Notes: generated by a model not told the origin, from the letters alone. Positions 50,937-61,648 are shown, counted from the first letter of the stretch. The stretch: DNA of 64,000 nt from Mycobacterium alsense (GCF_002086635.1 NZ_MVHD01000020.1:1-64000); one strand, 5' to 3'. Translations and numbers: made by a program.

Positions 50937-53900
50937 CTAGGTCTTGCGCAGCGGGGCCGGACCCCACAGGCCGCTGCGCATGGTCGTGCCCAGTTGCAGC
51001 CGGGCGGGCTGCGCGTTGGGGTAGTACGGCGTCAACCGTTGCAGCGAACCCCAGTCGCGCGACCAGTCGTCTTTCAGATAGGTGGCCATCGTGGTCGCCT
51101 TCACCAGCAACTCGGTGACGCCCAGCGGCCCGCCGCCGTTGTTGTCCATCACCGGTGAGTTGGCCTCGGCGCCGAACCGGTCGGGCAGGATGCGCCATTT
51201 CGGGGTCTCGTCGACGCCGTTTTGGTGGCCGAACGGGCGCTGGCAGGGGAACGCGAGGCCCACCAGCCAGTCCAGGAACACCGGGTCGGCGGAGCCCACC
51301 ACGTCCTGCAGCGTGCGCAGCTGCGGAATCCGCGGCGGGGTCAGCGCGATCCAGTGCTGCGGCGCCAGGTCTTCGTCGTCGGCGACGAGGCGCACCTGGG
51401 TGGCGTCGCGCGGGATGGCCGACAGCGGCAGCCTCAGGTTGCGCCAGGCCGGGGAGGCGCCGACGTCGGCGAATTGGAAGGAACCGCCGGGGTGCCCGCC
51501 GGCCGCCTGCTCGTCGGTGGCCCACTGCACTTGGACCTCTCGCGGGTCGAAGCGGCCGGCCGCGCTGACTACCAGCAGGGGGCGGGTCCGGTCCCGCGCC
51601 GGCAGCCGGTACCAGCCCGACCTCAGCCGGGCGGGCACCTGGATGCCCGATCGCCAGCTGCCCAGCACCGGGGTGCGGGCCGGATCGAGGTTGTAGGGCA
51701 GCTGGGCCGCCGAGCCGTTGATCCCCGGCGCCGGGGTCGTGCCGCCCTCGGTGCCGGCCTCGGCGCCGGTGACCAGCCTGTCGTCGTTGACGAAGCTGCG
51801 GTCACCCGGGCGTTCCATCACCGGGTCGGCGCGGACGTCGGCGGGAATGCCGTTGGGCGTGAAGGCTTCCGACAGGCCCGCTCCCAACGCGTCGCGCACC
51901 GGGACCGACACCGGCGCCAGCATCCCGGGGTTGGGATCCTGCTCCACCATGACGTCCTCGGCCAGCCCGCAGGACTTGCCGGTCAGGGCCTCCAGGTTGG
52001 ACCGGCCCACCGACCAGGCGGGGTATTGGGCGGTCATCGCCAGTGTCAGCGACGCGACCTCGAACAGCACCAGCGCCCAGGTCGCAAATGCCAACGGTGA
52101 CTGCACGATTCGGGCCACCCGTGCCCCGTAGCGGGTTTTCGGCGGCCCGCTCTCCGGGGCGACGAAGTGGAACCACGCCGCCACCAGCAGCACCAGCAGG
52201 GTCAGCGCCAGCAGCGCGGTGGCAAAGGCGTAATGCCACTTGGGGAACGAATTCGACCACGGCACACCAAAATTGGACACGTACCACCAGCCGTTGACGC
52301 TGGCGAACGACATAGCCACCAGGAACAGCACGACCGCGGCGAACACCGTTCGGTTGCGCCGCGACCGCATCGCCACGGAGGTCACCGCGACCGCGGCCAG
52401 CGCGCCCAGCGAACCGGCCAGCCCGGCGAAGACGCCGAAGTGATGGGTCCACTTGGTGGGGGTGAACATCATCGCGAGAAACGAGATGATGGTGATCCCG
52501 ACGATGCGGCGGCTCGGCCCGGCCGCCGTGCCCGGAATTCGGCCCTTGCGCAACGACATTGCCACCGTGATGCCGAGCGCGAGGAGCACCGCCAGCACGG
52601 CGAAGCGCCGCGCGACGGACCCGTCGGGGCTGGCCATGAACAGCCGCTCGTAGCGGATGTGCTCGTCGAACCAGCTCAGGCTGGGCCCGAGCGCCCGCTT
52701 GAGCGCGGTCGCCTGCATTTCACCGGCCAGGGTCTGGTCGCGGAAGATCAGGATCACCGCGACGGTGACCGCGGCCACCAGGGGCGCCACCAGCGGCAGC
52801 GCGCCGAAGCGGGTGGAACGCCGGTGCAGGATCGTGCGCAGCGGCCCGATCGCGACCAGCAGCGCGCCGATCGAGGCGATGCCGGTCGGCCCGGAGAACA
52901 GCGTCAACGCGCCGATGATGCACGCGATCGCCACCGGCAGCAGGCGGTTGGTGGCCACCGCGCGTTCCACCGAGCACCAGGTGAGCAGGATGCCCAGGGC
53001 GATGATCGGCTCGGGTCGCAGGCCGTTGTCGAGCGGCAGCCACACGGCCAGGAACGTGCCCGCCGCGGTCCACGCCGCGGCCCTGTTCTTCTTGACGGCA
53101 TTACCCAGGCGGGGCATGACTTCGCGGCTGATCACCCACCAGCACGTCAGGGCCATGGCCAGGGTGGGCAACCGCATCCAGATGCTGGTGGTGCTGACGT
53201 GGGCCCACAACGCCAGCAGGTCGTAATACCAGCCGAATGGCGCCTCGGGGGTGCCCAGCCACCGGTAGTAGTTGGCCATGTAGCCGGCGTGCTCGGACAC
53301 CCGGGCCATGGTCAGGATGTAGCCGTCGTCGGAGGTGTTGGCGCCGACGAAGTGCCACCACACCAGGACGGCGATGACCAGGGCATCCAGGCCGCCGATC
53401 GACCACCACCGCGCGGGCAGGAAGCGGCGGTGCCGGGTGCCGTCGGCGGTGTCGAGAATGTGAAGGGCGACCAGGCCAGTGATGGTTAGCGCCACCCCGA
53501 GGATCATCGCGGCCATCTTCAGCTGGCTGGGGCTGCTGCTGTAGCGGGTGTCCACGGTCGCCGAAAAGCTCAGGCCCGGCGGGGCCGGCCCGGCCAGATC
53601 GGTGAAGACGCCGACGATCTGCGGCCGGAAGTCGTAGCCGCTCTTCTCCCCGCGCAGCGGCGAGCCGGGATGCTCGGCGTTGGGGCCCTGGGTCAGGCCG
53701 ACGAATTCGGCGACGATGCGGTCGGCGTGCGCGGTGAAGGTCAACCGCTGGCAGGCCGGGCCGAGCACCTGGCTCAACGGGGCGGTGACCACCGGGACGT
53801 TGCGGACCACCAGCACCAGGTCGTCGTTGGCGCGCTGGATGAGCAGCCCCCGGTCGACGGCCTTGGGCGCCTGCTTGGGCACCGTCGAGAGCAGCACCGT

Positions 53901-54203
53901 CTTGCCGGCGTTGCCCGGGCCCGCCAGCCCGGCGGCGGCCTGACAGGGCACGGTGACGTTCAAGTCGGTGGCGACGTAGCCGATGAGCGGCGCCTCAACG
54001 CTCCCGAACGTGCCGTTTTGCGGCCAGTTCAGCTGGGCGGTGGTCTGATCGACCGGCAGCAGGGGGGTGGCGATCGCCAGCAGCGCCCCCAGGAGACCGG
54101 CGACGGTGGCAACCACCCGTGCGATCCGGTGGTTTCCTCCCGCGTCGTCCACGGGGGTAGATGGTAGTTCTTCGACCAAGTCAGCCGAGGTTTCGGTGGC
54201 CAT
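50937..54203 (-). CDS. embC: Arabinosyltransferase EmbC
   Basis: A GT-C arabinosyltransferase that extends the arabinan of lipoarabinomannan. The 1088-residue protein from ATG 54203 has an N-terminal span, a jelly-roll domain (VTVPCQAAAGLAGPG), the GT-C loop GANTSDDGYILTMARV with catalytic aspartates, multiple spans, and the C-terminal carbohydrate-binding domain (AFPCQRPFGHQNGVDETP). It is the last gene of the minus-strand operon starting with the Rv3788-like gene; the aftA stop is 10 bp upstream. Unlike the M. tuberculosis order, embA does not follow directly. Confidence 0.97.
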   Translation of the reverse strand: MATETSADLVEELPSTPVDDAGGNHRIARVVATVAGLLGALLAIATPLLPVDQTTAQLNWPQNGTFGSVEAPLIGYVATDLNVTVPCQAAAGLAGPGNAGKTVLLSTVPKQAPKAVDRGLLIQRANDDLVLVVRNVPVVTAPLSQVLGPACQRLTFTAHADRIVAEFVGLTQGPNAEHPGSPLRGEKSGYDFRPQIVGVFTDLAGPAPPGLSFSATVDTRYSSSPSQLKMAAMILGVALTITGLVALHILDTADGTRHRRFLPARWWSIGGLDALVIAVLVWWHFVGANTSDDGYILTMARVSEHAGYMANYYRWLGTPEAPFGWYYDLLALWAHVSTTSIWMRLPTLAMALTCWWVISREVMPRLGNAVKKNRAAAWTAAGTFLAVWLPLDNGLRPEPIIALGILLTWCSVERAVATNRLLPVAIACIIGALTLFSGPTGIASIGALLVAIGPLRTILHRRSTRFGALPLVAPLVAAVTVAVILIFRDQTLAGEMQATALKRALGPSLSWFDEHIRYERLFMASPDGSVARRFAVLAVLLALGITVAMSLRKGRIPGTAAGPSRRIVGITIISFLAMMFTPTKWTHHFGVFAGLAGSLGALAAVAVTSVAMRSRRNRTVFAAVVLFLVAMSFASVNGWWYVSNFGVPWSNSFPKWHYAFATALLALTLLVLLVAAWFHFVAPESGPPKTRYGARVARIVQSPLAFATWALVLFEVASLTLAMTAQYPAWSVGRSNLEALTGKSCGLAEDVMVEQDPNPGMLAPVSVPVRDALGAGLSEAFTPNGIPADVRADPVMERPGDRSFVNDDRLVTGAEAGTEGGTTPAPGINGSAAQLPYNLDPARTPVLGSWRSGIQVPARLRSGWYRLPARDRTRPLLVVSAAGRFDPREVQVQWATDEQAAGGHPGGSFQFADVGASPAWRNLRLPLSAIPRDATQVRLVADDEDLAPQHWIALTPPRIPQLRTLQDVVGSADPVFLDWLVGLAFPCQRPFGHQNGVDETPKWRILPDRFGAEANSPVMDNNGGGPLGVTELLVKATTMATYLKDDWSRDWGSLQRLTPYYPNAQPARLQLGTTMRSGLWGPAPLRKT

Positions 54204-54213
54204 CAGCCGCCCG

Positions 54214-56106
54214 TCACCGCTGGGCCGCCGGCTTGCGGATGGCCAGCACGAACGGGCCGACGCTGTCGACGACGAAGCGCGGGTCGGCGAACAGGGCCGC
54301 CGGCAGGTCGACCGTGTAGCGGCGGACGTTGGGCTGGTTGGGGTACACGTCCTGGGCCAGCCGCAGCGTGTAGTTACCGTTGGCGCCGCGGCGCATGAGG
54401 AACACCGTCGGCGGCGGCCACGGCGAGGCGTCCAGCGCGCGGATGAACTCGTCGGCGGTCTTGAGCTTGGACCACTTCTCGATCTGCGCGGCCCGCAGGT
54501 CGAACTGCGCCAGCGGGTTGGCGTAGTGCGACGTCAGGCCCTGGAATCCCCAGTAGGGGTAATAGGACAGGAAGCTGTAGTCGGCGGTCATCACCACGAT
54601 CTCGTCCCGCGGCTTGCCGGTGGTCTTGCGGATGGCGGCGTCGATGTCGGAGTAGAACTTCTCCGAACTCGGCGGCCGGCGGTCGCCGCGCTGGCCGTAG
54701 CCGTCGGTGTCGGTGTAGGCGATGGTCAGGTCCGGCCGCAGCACGTCGGGGATGTCCTGGCTGAACGCGATCGCGGCGGCCAGGCCGATCGCCGCGGCCA
54801 CCGGCGGGACCGCGCGGCTGCCACCCCAGTTTTTGCGCGCCAACGCCTGCAGGCCCTCGAGGAAGCCGAACGCGCCCGCGGCGACCAGCAGCACGCTCAG
54901 CGTCGGCTGCAGCCGGAACGACAGCAGCGTCACGCGCGCCAGCGTGGCCAGCATCGACAGCAGTGACCACAGGTAGATGGACAGCACCCCGATGGCAAGG
55001 GCGCCCGCGCGCACGGACGACCCCGCGCGCACCACGAGCCACAGCGTGCCCAGCAGGCAGATCGCTCCCAGCAGCGAGAACTGCAGCATCGGGAAGGTCA
55101 GCACGGCGCCGTCGGCCGGCAGGTAGTGCTGGGCGCTGCCGCTGTTGCTGACCGGGTTGCCGGCCACGCGCAGCAGGAACGGCAGCCAGGTGACGGCCGC
55201 GACAGCCACCGCGATGACGCCGGCGACCGCCAGCCGGCGCAGCGGGTCCAGCGCGGCCCTGGCGCCGCGTCGCCGCCACCGGGCGGCGGCCACCAGCAGC
55301 GCCATCAGCACCACGGTGAACGCGCTGAACGCGCACAGCAGCGTGTACCAGGTGGCCGTCCAGCCGAGGAACAGCCCGGCGCCGATCACCGCCGCCCAGC
55401 CGGCCCTCGGCCGCGGCGCGGCGCCCGCGCGCAGCCCCGACCACGCCAGCACCAGCACCGGTGGCAGCAGCACGGTGATCATCGCGGAGTAGGGCTCCGG
55501 CGAGCCGTAGGCCAGCGTCACCGCGGCGGTCGCGGCCGTGACGACCAGCGCGTACTCGAAGCGGATCAGCCGCCACCACAGCACGAGCGCGGCGGCGACC
55601 GCGATGGTGATCGAGGTGATCGCCCACGGCTTGTAGATCTCCCAGGCCGGCGCCCCCGTCAACGCCGCGGCGCGGCCGCCGATCCAGAACCAGCCCGGCG
55701 GGTAGAACGGCGGCAGCCCGAGGTAGGTCATGTCCTGCAGCGCCGGGCTGTCGGCGAGGCGGGTGAGGTATTCGGTGCGGAACTGCTGGTCGACGGAGAT
55801 CCCGAACAGGTACAGCCGGGTCGCCCCCAACGGCATGCCCAGCGTCACGACGGTGAAGGCGGAGACGAACGCGAGCCCGCCCACCTGGGCCGGCACCCGA
55901 TAGCCGCGCCGCCACAACCAGCCGACGGCGACCAGCCCGGCCAGGCAGCCGACCTGCCCGACGGTGGTCAGCGCGTGCAGCTGGTTGGAGGACGGGAAGG
56001 CCGGCCACTGCACGCGCGAGATCGCGATCAGCGACACCACGGCGACGACGACGGCGACGAGGACCGCCAAAGCCATCTGGCCCAGGGTGGCCAGCGCGTT
56101 ACGCAT
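54214..56106 (-). CDS. aftA: Arabinofuranosyltransferase AftA (primes galactan)
   Basis: Adds the first arabinofuranose residues to the galactan backbone from decaprenyl-phosphoarabinose. A 630-residue protein with about eleven membrane spans and a periplasmic C-terminal domain. Loop one has [20 protein letters not shown] with the GT-C acidic residue, and [19 protein letters not shown] matches the conserved post-loop. ATG 56106 lies two bases after the dprE2 stop; an upstream extension would overlap dprE2. embC follows by 10 bp. Confidence 0.93.
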   Translation of the reverse strand: MRNALATLGQMALAVLVAVVVAVVSLIAISRVQWPAFPSSNQLHALTTVGQVGCLAGLVAVGWLWRRGYRVPAQVGGLAFVSAFTVVTLGMPLGATRLYLFGISVDQQFRTEYLTRLADSPALQDMTYLGLPPFYPPGWFWIGGRAAALTGAPAWEIYKPWAITSITIAVAAALVLWWRLIRFEYALVVTAATAAVTLAYGSPEPYSAMITVLLPPVLVLAWSGLRAGAAPRPRAGWAAVIGAGLFLGWTATWYTLLCAFSAFTVVLMALLVAAARWRRRGARAALDPLRRLAVAGVIAVAVAAVTWLPFLLRVAGNPVSNSGSAQHYLPADGAVLTFPMLQFSLLGAICLLGTLWLVVRAGSSVRAGALAIGVLSIYLWSLLSMLATLARVTLLSFRLQPTLSVLLVAAGAFGFLEGLQALARKNWGGSRAVPPVAAAIGLAAAIAFSQDIPDVLRPDLTIAYTDTDGYGQRGDRRPPSSEKFYSDIDAAIRKTTGKPRDEIVVMTADYSFLSYYPYWGFQGLTSHYANPLAQFDLRAAQIEKWSKLKTADEFIRALDASPWPPPTVFLMRRGANGNYTLRLAQDVYPNQPNVRRYTVDLPAALFADPRFVVDSVGPFVLAIRKPAAQR

Positions 56107-56108
56107 AC

Positions 56109-56873
56109 TCAGATTGGCAGCTTGCGGAAGATGCTCCGCGGGATGTGTCGCAACACCATCATCACGTAACGGAATGCTGCTGGCGCCCAAACCAATTCCT
56201 TACCTTTTGCGGCCGCGGTCACCGCGAGGTTGGCAACGTACTCCTTGTCGACAGTCAGCGGGGCTTCCTTGATGTGCGCGCTCATCCGGGTCCGCACCTG
56301 GCCGGGCCGGATCACCAGGACGCGGACCCCGTGGTCGCGCAACGCCTCCGACAAGCCCAGGTAGAAACCGTCCAGGCCGGCCTTGGTGGAGCCGTAGACG
56401 AAGTTGGACCGTCGCACCCGTTCGCCGGCCACCGTGCTCATCGCGATGATCTGACCAAACCCCTGCGCGCGCATCTTCTCGCCGAGCAACACGCCCACCG
56501 AAACCGCTGCGGTGTAGTTGATTTCGGCGATCCGCACGGCCTTGCGCTGGTCTTGCCACAGCTCCTCGGCGTCCCCGAGCAAACCGAACGCCACGATCGC
56601 CACGTCGACGTCGCCGTTTCCAAAGGCCTGCTCGATCATCTTCGGATGGCTGTCGGTGTCGGTGGCTTCGAAGTCGATCAATTCCACCGATCGGGCGCCC
56701 GCGGCCCTCATCTGGGCCACCGCGCCGTCGCGGCCCGGGTCGTCGGGCATGGCCGCCAGGATGATCCGGGCGCGGGCATTTTGCAGGTACCGCTCGCAGA
56801 TGGCCAACCCGATCTCGGAGGTGCCCCCGAGCAGCAGGATGGTCTGAGGGTTTCCCACGGCATCTAAAACCAT
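56109..56873 (-). CDS. dprE2: Decaprenylphosphoryl-2-keto-ribose reductase DprE2
   Basis: A short-chain dehydrogenase that reduces decaprenyl-phosphoryl-2-keto-ribose to decaprenyl-phosphoarabinose with NADH; works with DprE1. It has 254 residues. The nucleotide-binding motif is [15 protein letters not shown]; the catalytic triad includes serine in AMSTVAGER and YGSTKAG (Y-x3-K). ATG 56873 gives exactly the M. tuberculosis length. Twelve bases separate it from dprE1. Confidence 0.96.
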   Translation of the reverse strand: MVLDAVGNPQTILLLGGTSEIGLAICERYLQNARARIILAAMPDDPGRDGAVAQMRAAGARSVELIDFEATDTDSHPKMIEQAFGNGDVDVAIVAFGLLGDAEELWQDQRKAVRIAEINYTAAVSVGVLLGEKMRAQGFGQIIAMSTVAGERVRRSNFVYGSTKAGLDGFYLGLSEALRDHGVRVLVIRPGQVRTRMSAHIKEAPLTVDKEYVANLAVTAAAKGKELVWAPAAFRYVMMVLRHIPRSIFRKLPI

Positions 56874-56884
56874 TGGCGCACCAT

Positions 56885-58240
56885 CTACAACAGCTCCAAA
56901 CGTCGGGCCATGTCGGAGGCGAACACCCGCGACGGGTCGACCTTGCGGCGCACCGCGATCCACTCGTCGATCCGCGGATACATGGCGTGAAAGGTGTCGG
57001 GGGTGGTGCGAGAATCCTTGGCGGTATAGACCCGCCCCCCGAATTCGAGCACCCGGCGGTCGAGTTCGTTGAGAAACTCGTTGAGCCCGGGCTTGATCGG
57101 GAAGTCGACACAGACGTTCCAGCCCGGGATCGGAAAGCTCAGCGGCGCACGGTTGCCCGGGCCGAAAAGTTTGAACACATTGAGAAACGAGTAGTGCCCC
57201 GATTTCTGGATGTCGCGGATGATGCCCTTGAATTCGTCGACGGCGGTGGTGGGCACCACGAACTGGTACTGGCCGAAACCGGCGGACCCAAACGCGCGGT
57301 TCCACTCACCGAACATGTCCAGCGGGTGGTAGAACTGCGTCAGATTCTGGATCTTGCCGCGGTAAGTGCCGGATTTGCGGTACCACAATTCCCCGATGGG
57401 CACGAACGTGTACTTGTTGGCCAACCCGTTGGGGAAGATATCGGGGAAGGTAAGTAGTTGTGGCGCATCGAATTTCAACGGACTGCGGCGCAGCTTGGCC
57501 GGTAGCTCGTCGACCGTGGCCAGCCGGCCGCGCGAGATCGCCGCGCGCCCCAGCTTGGGCGGGGCGCTGATCGCGTCGAACCAGGCGCTGGAATACGTGT
57601 AGTTGGCTTCACTGCCGTCGCTGTGCAAGGCGATGGTTTCGTCCAGGCCGGCGGTGACGTCGCCGTCGGCGATGAAGTACGCGGTCTCCGTCGGCGTCAT
57701 CTCGACGGTCGCGCGCAGGATGATGCCCGTCAGGCCGTTGCCCCCGACGGTGGCCCAGAACAGTTCGCAATCGTCACCGGTCGGAGTGAGGTGACGGATC
57801 TCGCCGTCGGCGGTCAGCAGTTCCATGCCGCGCACGTGGTTACCGAAGCTGCCGGCGCTGTGATGGTTCTTGCCGTGGATGTCGCACGCGATCGCGCCGC
57901 CGATGGTGACCTGGCGAGTCCCCGGCAGCACCGGCACCCACAGCCCGAACGGCAGCGCCGCCTTCATCAGCTGGTCGAGGTTGACCCCGGCGTCGACGTC
58001 GACCAATCGGGTGTCGGCGCTGATCGAGTGGATGCGGTCGAGCGCCGTCATGTCGATGACCAGGCCGCCGCCGTTCTGGGCGTTGTCGCCGTAGGAGCGG
58101 CCCAGCCCGCGGGCGATCACGCCGCGGTCACCGGCGTTCGCGACCGCCTCCGCGATCTCGTCGGGATCTCGGCTCGAAAGCACCGTCGCCACCGACGGTG
58201 CGGTGCGCCCCCAGCCTGTGAGCCGTTTGGTGGTCAACAT
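56885..58240 (-). CDS. dprE1: Decaprenylphosphoryl-beta-D-ribose oxidase DprE1
   Basis: An FAD-containing oxidase (VAO/PCMH family) that oxidises decaprenyl-phosphoribose at C2', the target of benzothiazinones. The 451-residue protein has the FAD-binding motif [35 protein letters not shown], and the reactive cysteine Cys377 in [12 protein letters not shown] (M. tuberculosis Cys387), the residue modified by these inhibitors. It is therefore predicted to be drug-sensitive at that site. ATG 58240 is chosen; TTG 58246 would add two residues. It is second to third in the operon. Confidence 0.97.
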   Translation of the reverse strand: MLTTKRLTGWGRTAPSVATVLSSRDPDEIAEAVANAGDRGVIARGLGRSYGDNAQNGGGLVIDMTALDRIHSISADTRLVDVDAGVNLDQLMKAALPFGLWVPVLPGTRQVTIGGAIACDIHGKNHHSAGSFGNHVRGMELLTADGEIRHLTPTGDDCELFWATVGGNGLTGIILRATVEMTPTETAYFIADGDVTAGLDETIALHSDGSEANYTYSSAWFDAISAPPKLGRAAISRGRLATVDELPAKLRRSPLKFDAPQLLTFPDIFPNGLANKYTFVPIGELWYRKSGTYRGKIQNLTQFYHPLDMFGEWNRAFGSAGFGQYQFVVPTTAVDEFKGIIRDIQKSGHYSFLNVFKLFGPGNRAPLSFPIPGWNVCVDFPIKPGLNEFLNELDRRVLEFGGRVYTAKDSRTTPDTFHAMYPRIDEWIAVRRKVDPSRVFASDMARRLELL

Positions 58241-58271
58241 CGTCAAAGAGGGTACCGCTTGCCCAGGTCGG

Positions 58272-58688
58272 TCAGCGGATGCGGAAGATCACGGCTCGCT
58301 GCACAACGAAGTTGATCACCGTCGCGGTGCCCTGCGCGATCACGAACGCGACCGGTATCGCCCACCCGCGGTAGTGCAGAAGCGCGAGGCACAGGTGGTT
58401 GAGGCCGACCTGCACCGCGAACGTGATGCCGTAGAGCACCATGACCGCGATGAACCGCGCGGTGCTCGGCGCCGCCTGAAACGTCCAGCGACGGTTGATC
58501 AGGTAGGCGGTGATGGTGCCGGCGACGAAACTGGTCGCTTTGGACAGGTCGACCTGCAGCCCCACCACCTGGTAGAGCACCAAGTAGAGACCGAAGTCGA
58601 CGATTCCGGCCAGCCCGCCGGTGACGACGAAGCGCCAGACCTGCGTCGTCAGACTCAGCTGGGGGCGCGGCGGCGCGGCATGCGGCAT
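58272..58688 (-). CDS. GtrA-like membrane protein (Rv3789-like)
   Basis: A 138-residue protein with four transmembrane spans ([69 protein letters not shown]), the GtrA/DPMS signature. The M. tuberculosis homologue has been proposed as a decaprenyl-phosphoarabinose flippase or as an anchor recruiting AftA (recalled; the role is disputed). Its position immediately before dprE1 fits both ideas. It starts eight bases after the Rv3788-like stop. Confidence 0.9.
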   Translation of the reverse strand: MPHAAPPRPQLSLTTQVWRFVVTGGLAGIVDFGLYLVLYQVVGLQVDLSKATSFVAGTITAYLINRRWTFQAAPSTARFIAVMVLYGITFAVQVGLNHLCLALLHYRGWAIPVAFVIAQGTATVINFVVQRAVIFRIR

Positions 58689-58695
58689 CGACGAG

Positions 58696-59175
58696 TTATT
58701 TGGGCAGCTTGACCGAGATCAGCTCGACCTGGTTCTCACCCTGCGGCGTGGAGTAGGTGACCGTTTCGCCGGCTTTGCGCCCGGCCAGGGCCTGGCCCAA
58801 CGGGCTGCGCGCGGTCAACGTCTCGGCCTCGTGGCCGACGGGGGTCTCCTCGACGATGGAGATCACGTGCATCGTGACGACCTCGCCGTCGGGGAACCGC
58901 AGCGTCACCTCGGTGCCGCCGGGCAGCGTTTCCCCGTCGTCCGACGGCGACGGCCCGCTGCGCAGGCGCCGGTCCAGCTCGTTGATGCGATCGCCGAGGA
59001 CGACGAGTTCGTCCGCGCGTTGGATCGCCTCGGCGGCGTCTCCGTGGTCACCGACCATGCCGCGGTCGTTTTTCACCTCGAGTTCGAGGCGGTCGCGCCG
59101 CTGCTTGAGCCGGTCCAGCTCCGCGGCGAGGTTCTCCTTCGCCGCGTCCGCCGCCGATCGGGCTTTTTTTCTCAC
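58696..59175 (-). CDS. GreA/Rnk-type RNA-polymerase-associated protein (Rv3788-like)
   Basis: 159 residues from GTG 59175. The N-terminal half is a charged coiled coil ([35 protein letters not shown]). The C-terminal half is a FKBP-like Gre/Rnk domain ([38 protein letters not shown]). Such proteins bind the RNA polymerase secondary channel and may affect transcription rather than cleave RNA. It heads the six-gene dprE/aftA/embC operon. A 14-bp perfect palindrome lies 39 bp upstream of the start. Confidence 0.85.
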   Translation of the reverse strand: MRKKARSAADAAKENLAAELDRLKQRRDRLELEVKNDRGMVGDHGDAAEAIQRADELVVLGDRINELDRRLRSGPSPSDDGETLPGGTEVTLRFPDGEVVTMHVISIVEETPVGHEAETLTARSPLGQALAGRKAGETVTYSTPQGENQVELISVKLPK

Positions 59176-59213
59176 GTCGTCGACCTGATTTCCTGTCTGC
59201 CGTCGCTGCTGAC

Positions 59214-59227
59214 CTGTAGCGCTACAG
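59214..59227. promoter_or_regulatory. Palindrome upstream of the dprE/aftA/embC operon
   Basis: CTGTAGCGCTACAG is a perfect 14-bp palindrome, 39 bp before the first gene of the operon. It is likely a dimeric repressor or activator site; the regulator is not identified. Confidence 0.65.
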
Positions 59228-59362
59228 TGTTGCACCAACCGTCAAGCAGCCGCCACCCTACGCGGCGTGCGGGTCGTTGTTCCACACGTGCATACCCACA
59301 AGGGCGGCGGATCTACTCCCGGGGCGTCGCCGGCTGGCCCGCGGCCAGCTGATACAAACCGA

Positions 59363-59689
59363 CTAAGGACCCGGATCGCCCTCGATGATCATGGGGGCCA
59401 CTTGCCGGTTTGCTCCGCCGTTACTCACCCAGGCCTGGGAGTGCGGGCCCATCATGCCGAACATGAAGTGGTGGCAAGCGCCCATGTCCCAGTCCGGCGT
59501 CCCGCCGCTGGGCTGCGGCAAAGGCATTCCGGGACACCAGATGTAGCTGCACGCGTGATAGTTGCACATCGATTTCGGGTAGGTGAAGGCGTGCGCCGTC
59601 CCCGCCGCAAGCCCGAGGGCGGCGAGCGCGGTGCCGCCCGCCAGCAGGGCGCCGGCGAGTGCCCGCTTGATGCGGTGAGCCGTGTTCAT
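59363..59689 (-). CDS. Small secreted WCPG/WDM-CH protein, copy 3
   Basis: A 108-residue precursor with a signal peptide (1-34, ending AGTAHA). The mature part has two extra cysteines (SMCNYHACSY) before the shared pattern YIWCPGMPLPQPSGG, PDWDMGACHHF, then a methionine/glycine stretch. It is on the minus strand, upstream of the Rv3788-like gene by 187 bp. Together with the two copies at 50.2-50.9 kb it forms a family of unknown function around the arabinan genes. Confidence 0.75.
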   Translation of the reverse strand: MNTAHRIKRALAGALLAGGTALAALGLAAGTAHAFTYPKSMCNYHACSYIWCPGMPLPQPSGGTPDWDMGACHHFMFGMMGPHSQAWVSNGGANRQVAPMIIEGDPGP

Positions 59690-59894
59690 GTCCCGATTCC
59701 CTCCTTCTCCGGGGCCGGACGATTCGACGCTAAAGGCGACGCCCCTCTACCGATCCCAAGCCAGGTTGCCGGGCCACCTTCGCCGCGATAGCGATATTCA
59801 ACGCCTGAGCTTGCCGCACGGCAGCAAAATTCCGGCACCGGCGGCCGGCGAAGCCGTTTGCCGCGTCAGTGGCCCACCGCTCGGCCGCCCGCGG

Positions 59895-60725
59895 CTACAC
59901 CCAGTAGGGCACCCGGCCGCGGTACTGGCGCATGGCGAAGGCGGCCAGCACCCAGCCGACGGCCGTCAGCACCAGGACCACGACCCAGTGCCGTAGCTCC
60001 TGGTGCGCGCCCAGCAGCGGCGCGCGGACGATGTCGAGGTAGTGCAGCAGCGGGTTGAGCTCGACGATCTTCGACCAGCGCCCGGCGCCCTGCTGGCGCA
60101 GCGTGTCGTCGTTCCAGATGATCGGCGTCATGAAGAACAACAGCTGCACGACCGAGAACAGCAGCGGGCCGATGTCGCGGTAGCGGGTGGCCAGGATGCC
60201 GAAACACAATGACACCCATACGCAGTTGAGCACGATCAGCCCCAGCGCGGGGATCACCGACAGGTCCGCCCACGACCACGGCTTGGGGTAGATGATCGCG
60301 ATGACGCCGTAGATGAGGATGTTGTGTGCGAACAAGATCATCTGCCGCCACACCAGCCGGTAGACGTGCACGCTCAGCGGCGTCGGCAGCTGCTTGATCA
60401 GGCCCTCGTTGGCGACGAAGACGTCGGCGCCCTCCAGGATGGCCGCGTTGATGAGGTTCCAGATGATCAGGCCGAGCGTCACGTACGGCAGATGCACGGC
60501 CAGCTCGAGATGAAACAGCTTCGAATACAGGCCGCCCATCGCGACGGCGGTGGTGCCGGTGGCGATGGTGATCCAGAACGGCCCCAGCACCGAGCGCCGG
60601 TAGCGCTGCTTGATGTCCTGCCAGCCCAGGTGCAGCCACAGCTCGTGGCGGCGGAAACCGTCGGCCAGGTCGCCCCGGGCCCGGGTGAAGGTCCGCGATT
60701 GCGCCGCCGCGTCGATGAATGTCAT
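59895..60725 (-). CDS. wzm: Galactan/O-antigen-type ABC transporter permease
   Basis: A 276-residue ABC-2 type permease (rfbD-like, Rv3783) with six predicted spans. Typical segments include HLGWQDIKQRYRRSVLGPFWI and FFMTPIIWNDD. Together with the ATPase encoded at 61645-62454 it exports lipid-linked galactan across the inner membrane (recent work on Rv3781/Rv3783 supports this). It starts with a 4-bp overlap on glfT1. A 205-bp gap with no gene follows. Confidence 0.92.
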   Translation of the reverse strand: MTFIDAAAQSRTFTRARGDLADGFRRHELWLHLGWQDIKQRYRRSVLGPFWITIATGTTAVAMGGLYSKLFHLELAVHLPYVTLGLIIWNLINAAILEGADVFVANEGLIKQLPTPLSVHVYRLVWRQMILFAHNILIYGVIAIIYPKPWSWADLSVIPALGLIVLNCVWVSLCFGILATRYRDIGPLLFSVVQLLFFMTPIIWNDDTLRQQGAGRWSKIVELNPLLHYLDIVRAPLLGAHQELRHWVVVLVLTAVGWVLAAFAMRQYRGRVPYWV

Positions 60726-61648
60726 GTCGACCCTCCCGGCTTCCCGAACCGCTCCCGACGCCCCAAGCGGCGCAACCGGATCCACTCCAGCAGGCCGGCC
60801 GGGTCGCGGCGGGTCACCAAAAAGAACCAGCCGAACCGCACCCACTCCTGGAACAGGAGCTTGCGCAGGCCCGGCTGCGCCAGCACGTAGCCGCGGTTGC
60901 GGTAGGTGAAGAACCGCTTGGTGGGCTCGTCGGGGTACTGGGTGTGCATCCGCCCGCCCAGGATCGGCTTGAACTCGTCGGATCCGCACGGGTGCAGGTA
61001 GATCGTGTCCAGGCAGGTTCCGAACGGCAGGCCCGACCGAACCAGGCGGCGGTGCATCTCCACCTCGTCGCCGCGGATGAACAGCCGCAGGTCCGGGACG
61101 CCGATCGACTCCAGCGTCGACGCGCGAAACAGCGCGCCGTTGAACAACGACGCGATCCCGCGCAGCAGGTCCTGGCCCGCCTCGGTGCGCAGTTCGCTGG
61201 CGCGCCTGCGCCATACCAGCCCGCGCCGCAACGGAAACGCCAGCCGCGCCGGGTCGTCGGCGTTGCACACCATCGGCGAGACCTCGGCAAGACCGTATTT
61301 CCGCGCGCAGGCCAGCAGCGTCGCGAGCACCCGGGAGTCCTGGGGCCGCCCGTCGTCGTCGGCGAGCCACACCCAATCGGCTCCCTGGGCCAGCGCGTGC
61401 AAGATGCCGAGCGCGAAGCCCCCCGCACCGCCGAGGTTTCGTTGCGAGCCCAGGTAGGTCGTTGGGATCGGTTGCCCGGCAACGAGATCCCGAACGCGGC
61501 CACTCTGCGCGGAACCGTCGGAAACACCGTTGTCGACCACGATCAAATGATCGGGCAGCCGCGTCTGCGTGCTCAGCACATCCAGCGACTTGGCCAGCTC
61601 GTCGGGGCGCCGGTGGGTGACCACGACGACGAAGACGGTCTCACTCAT
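60722..61648 (-). CDS. glfT1: Galactofuranosyltransferase GlfT1
   Basis: Adds the first galactofuranose residues to the rhamnose-GlcNAc-decaprenyl linker before GlfT2 polymerises the galactan. A 308-residue GT-2 enzyme: FVVVVTHRRPDELAKSLDV, VVDNGVSDGSA and WVWLADDDGRPQD supply the nucleotide-sugar and DXD-like sites; FIRGDEVEMHRRL carries the catalytic-base region. It overlaps wzt by 4 bp and wzm by 4 bp, so synthesis and export genes are translationally coupled. Confidence 0.93.
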   Translation of the reverse strand: MSETVFVVVVTHRRPDELAKSLDVLSTQTRLPDHLIVVDNGVSDGSAQSGRVRDLVAGQPIPTTYLGSQRNLGGAGGFALGILHALAQGADWVWLADDDGRPQDSRVLATLLACARKYGLAEVSPMVCNADDPARLAFPLRRGLVWRRRASELRTEAGQDLLRGIASLFNGALFRASTLESIGVPDLRLFIRGDEVEMHRRLVRSGLPFGTCLDTIYLHPCGSDEFKPILGGRMHTQYPDEPTKRFFTYRNRGYVLAQPGLRKLLFQEWVRFGWFFLVTRRDPAGLLEWIRLRRLGRRERFGKPGGST

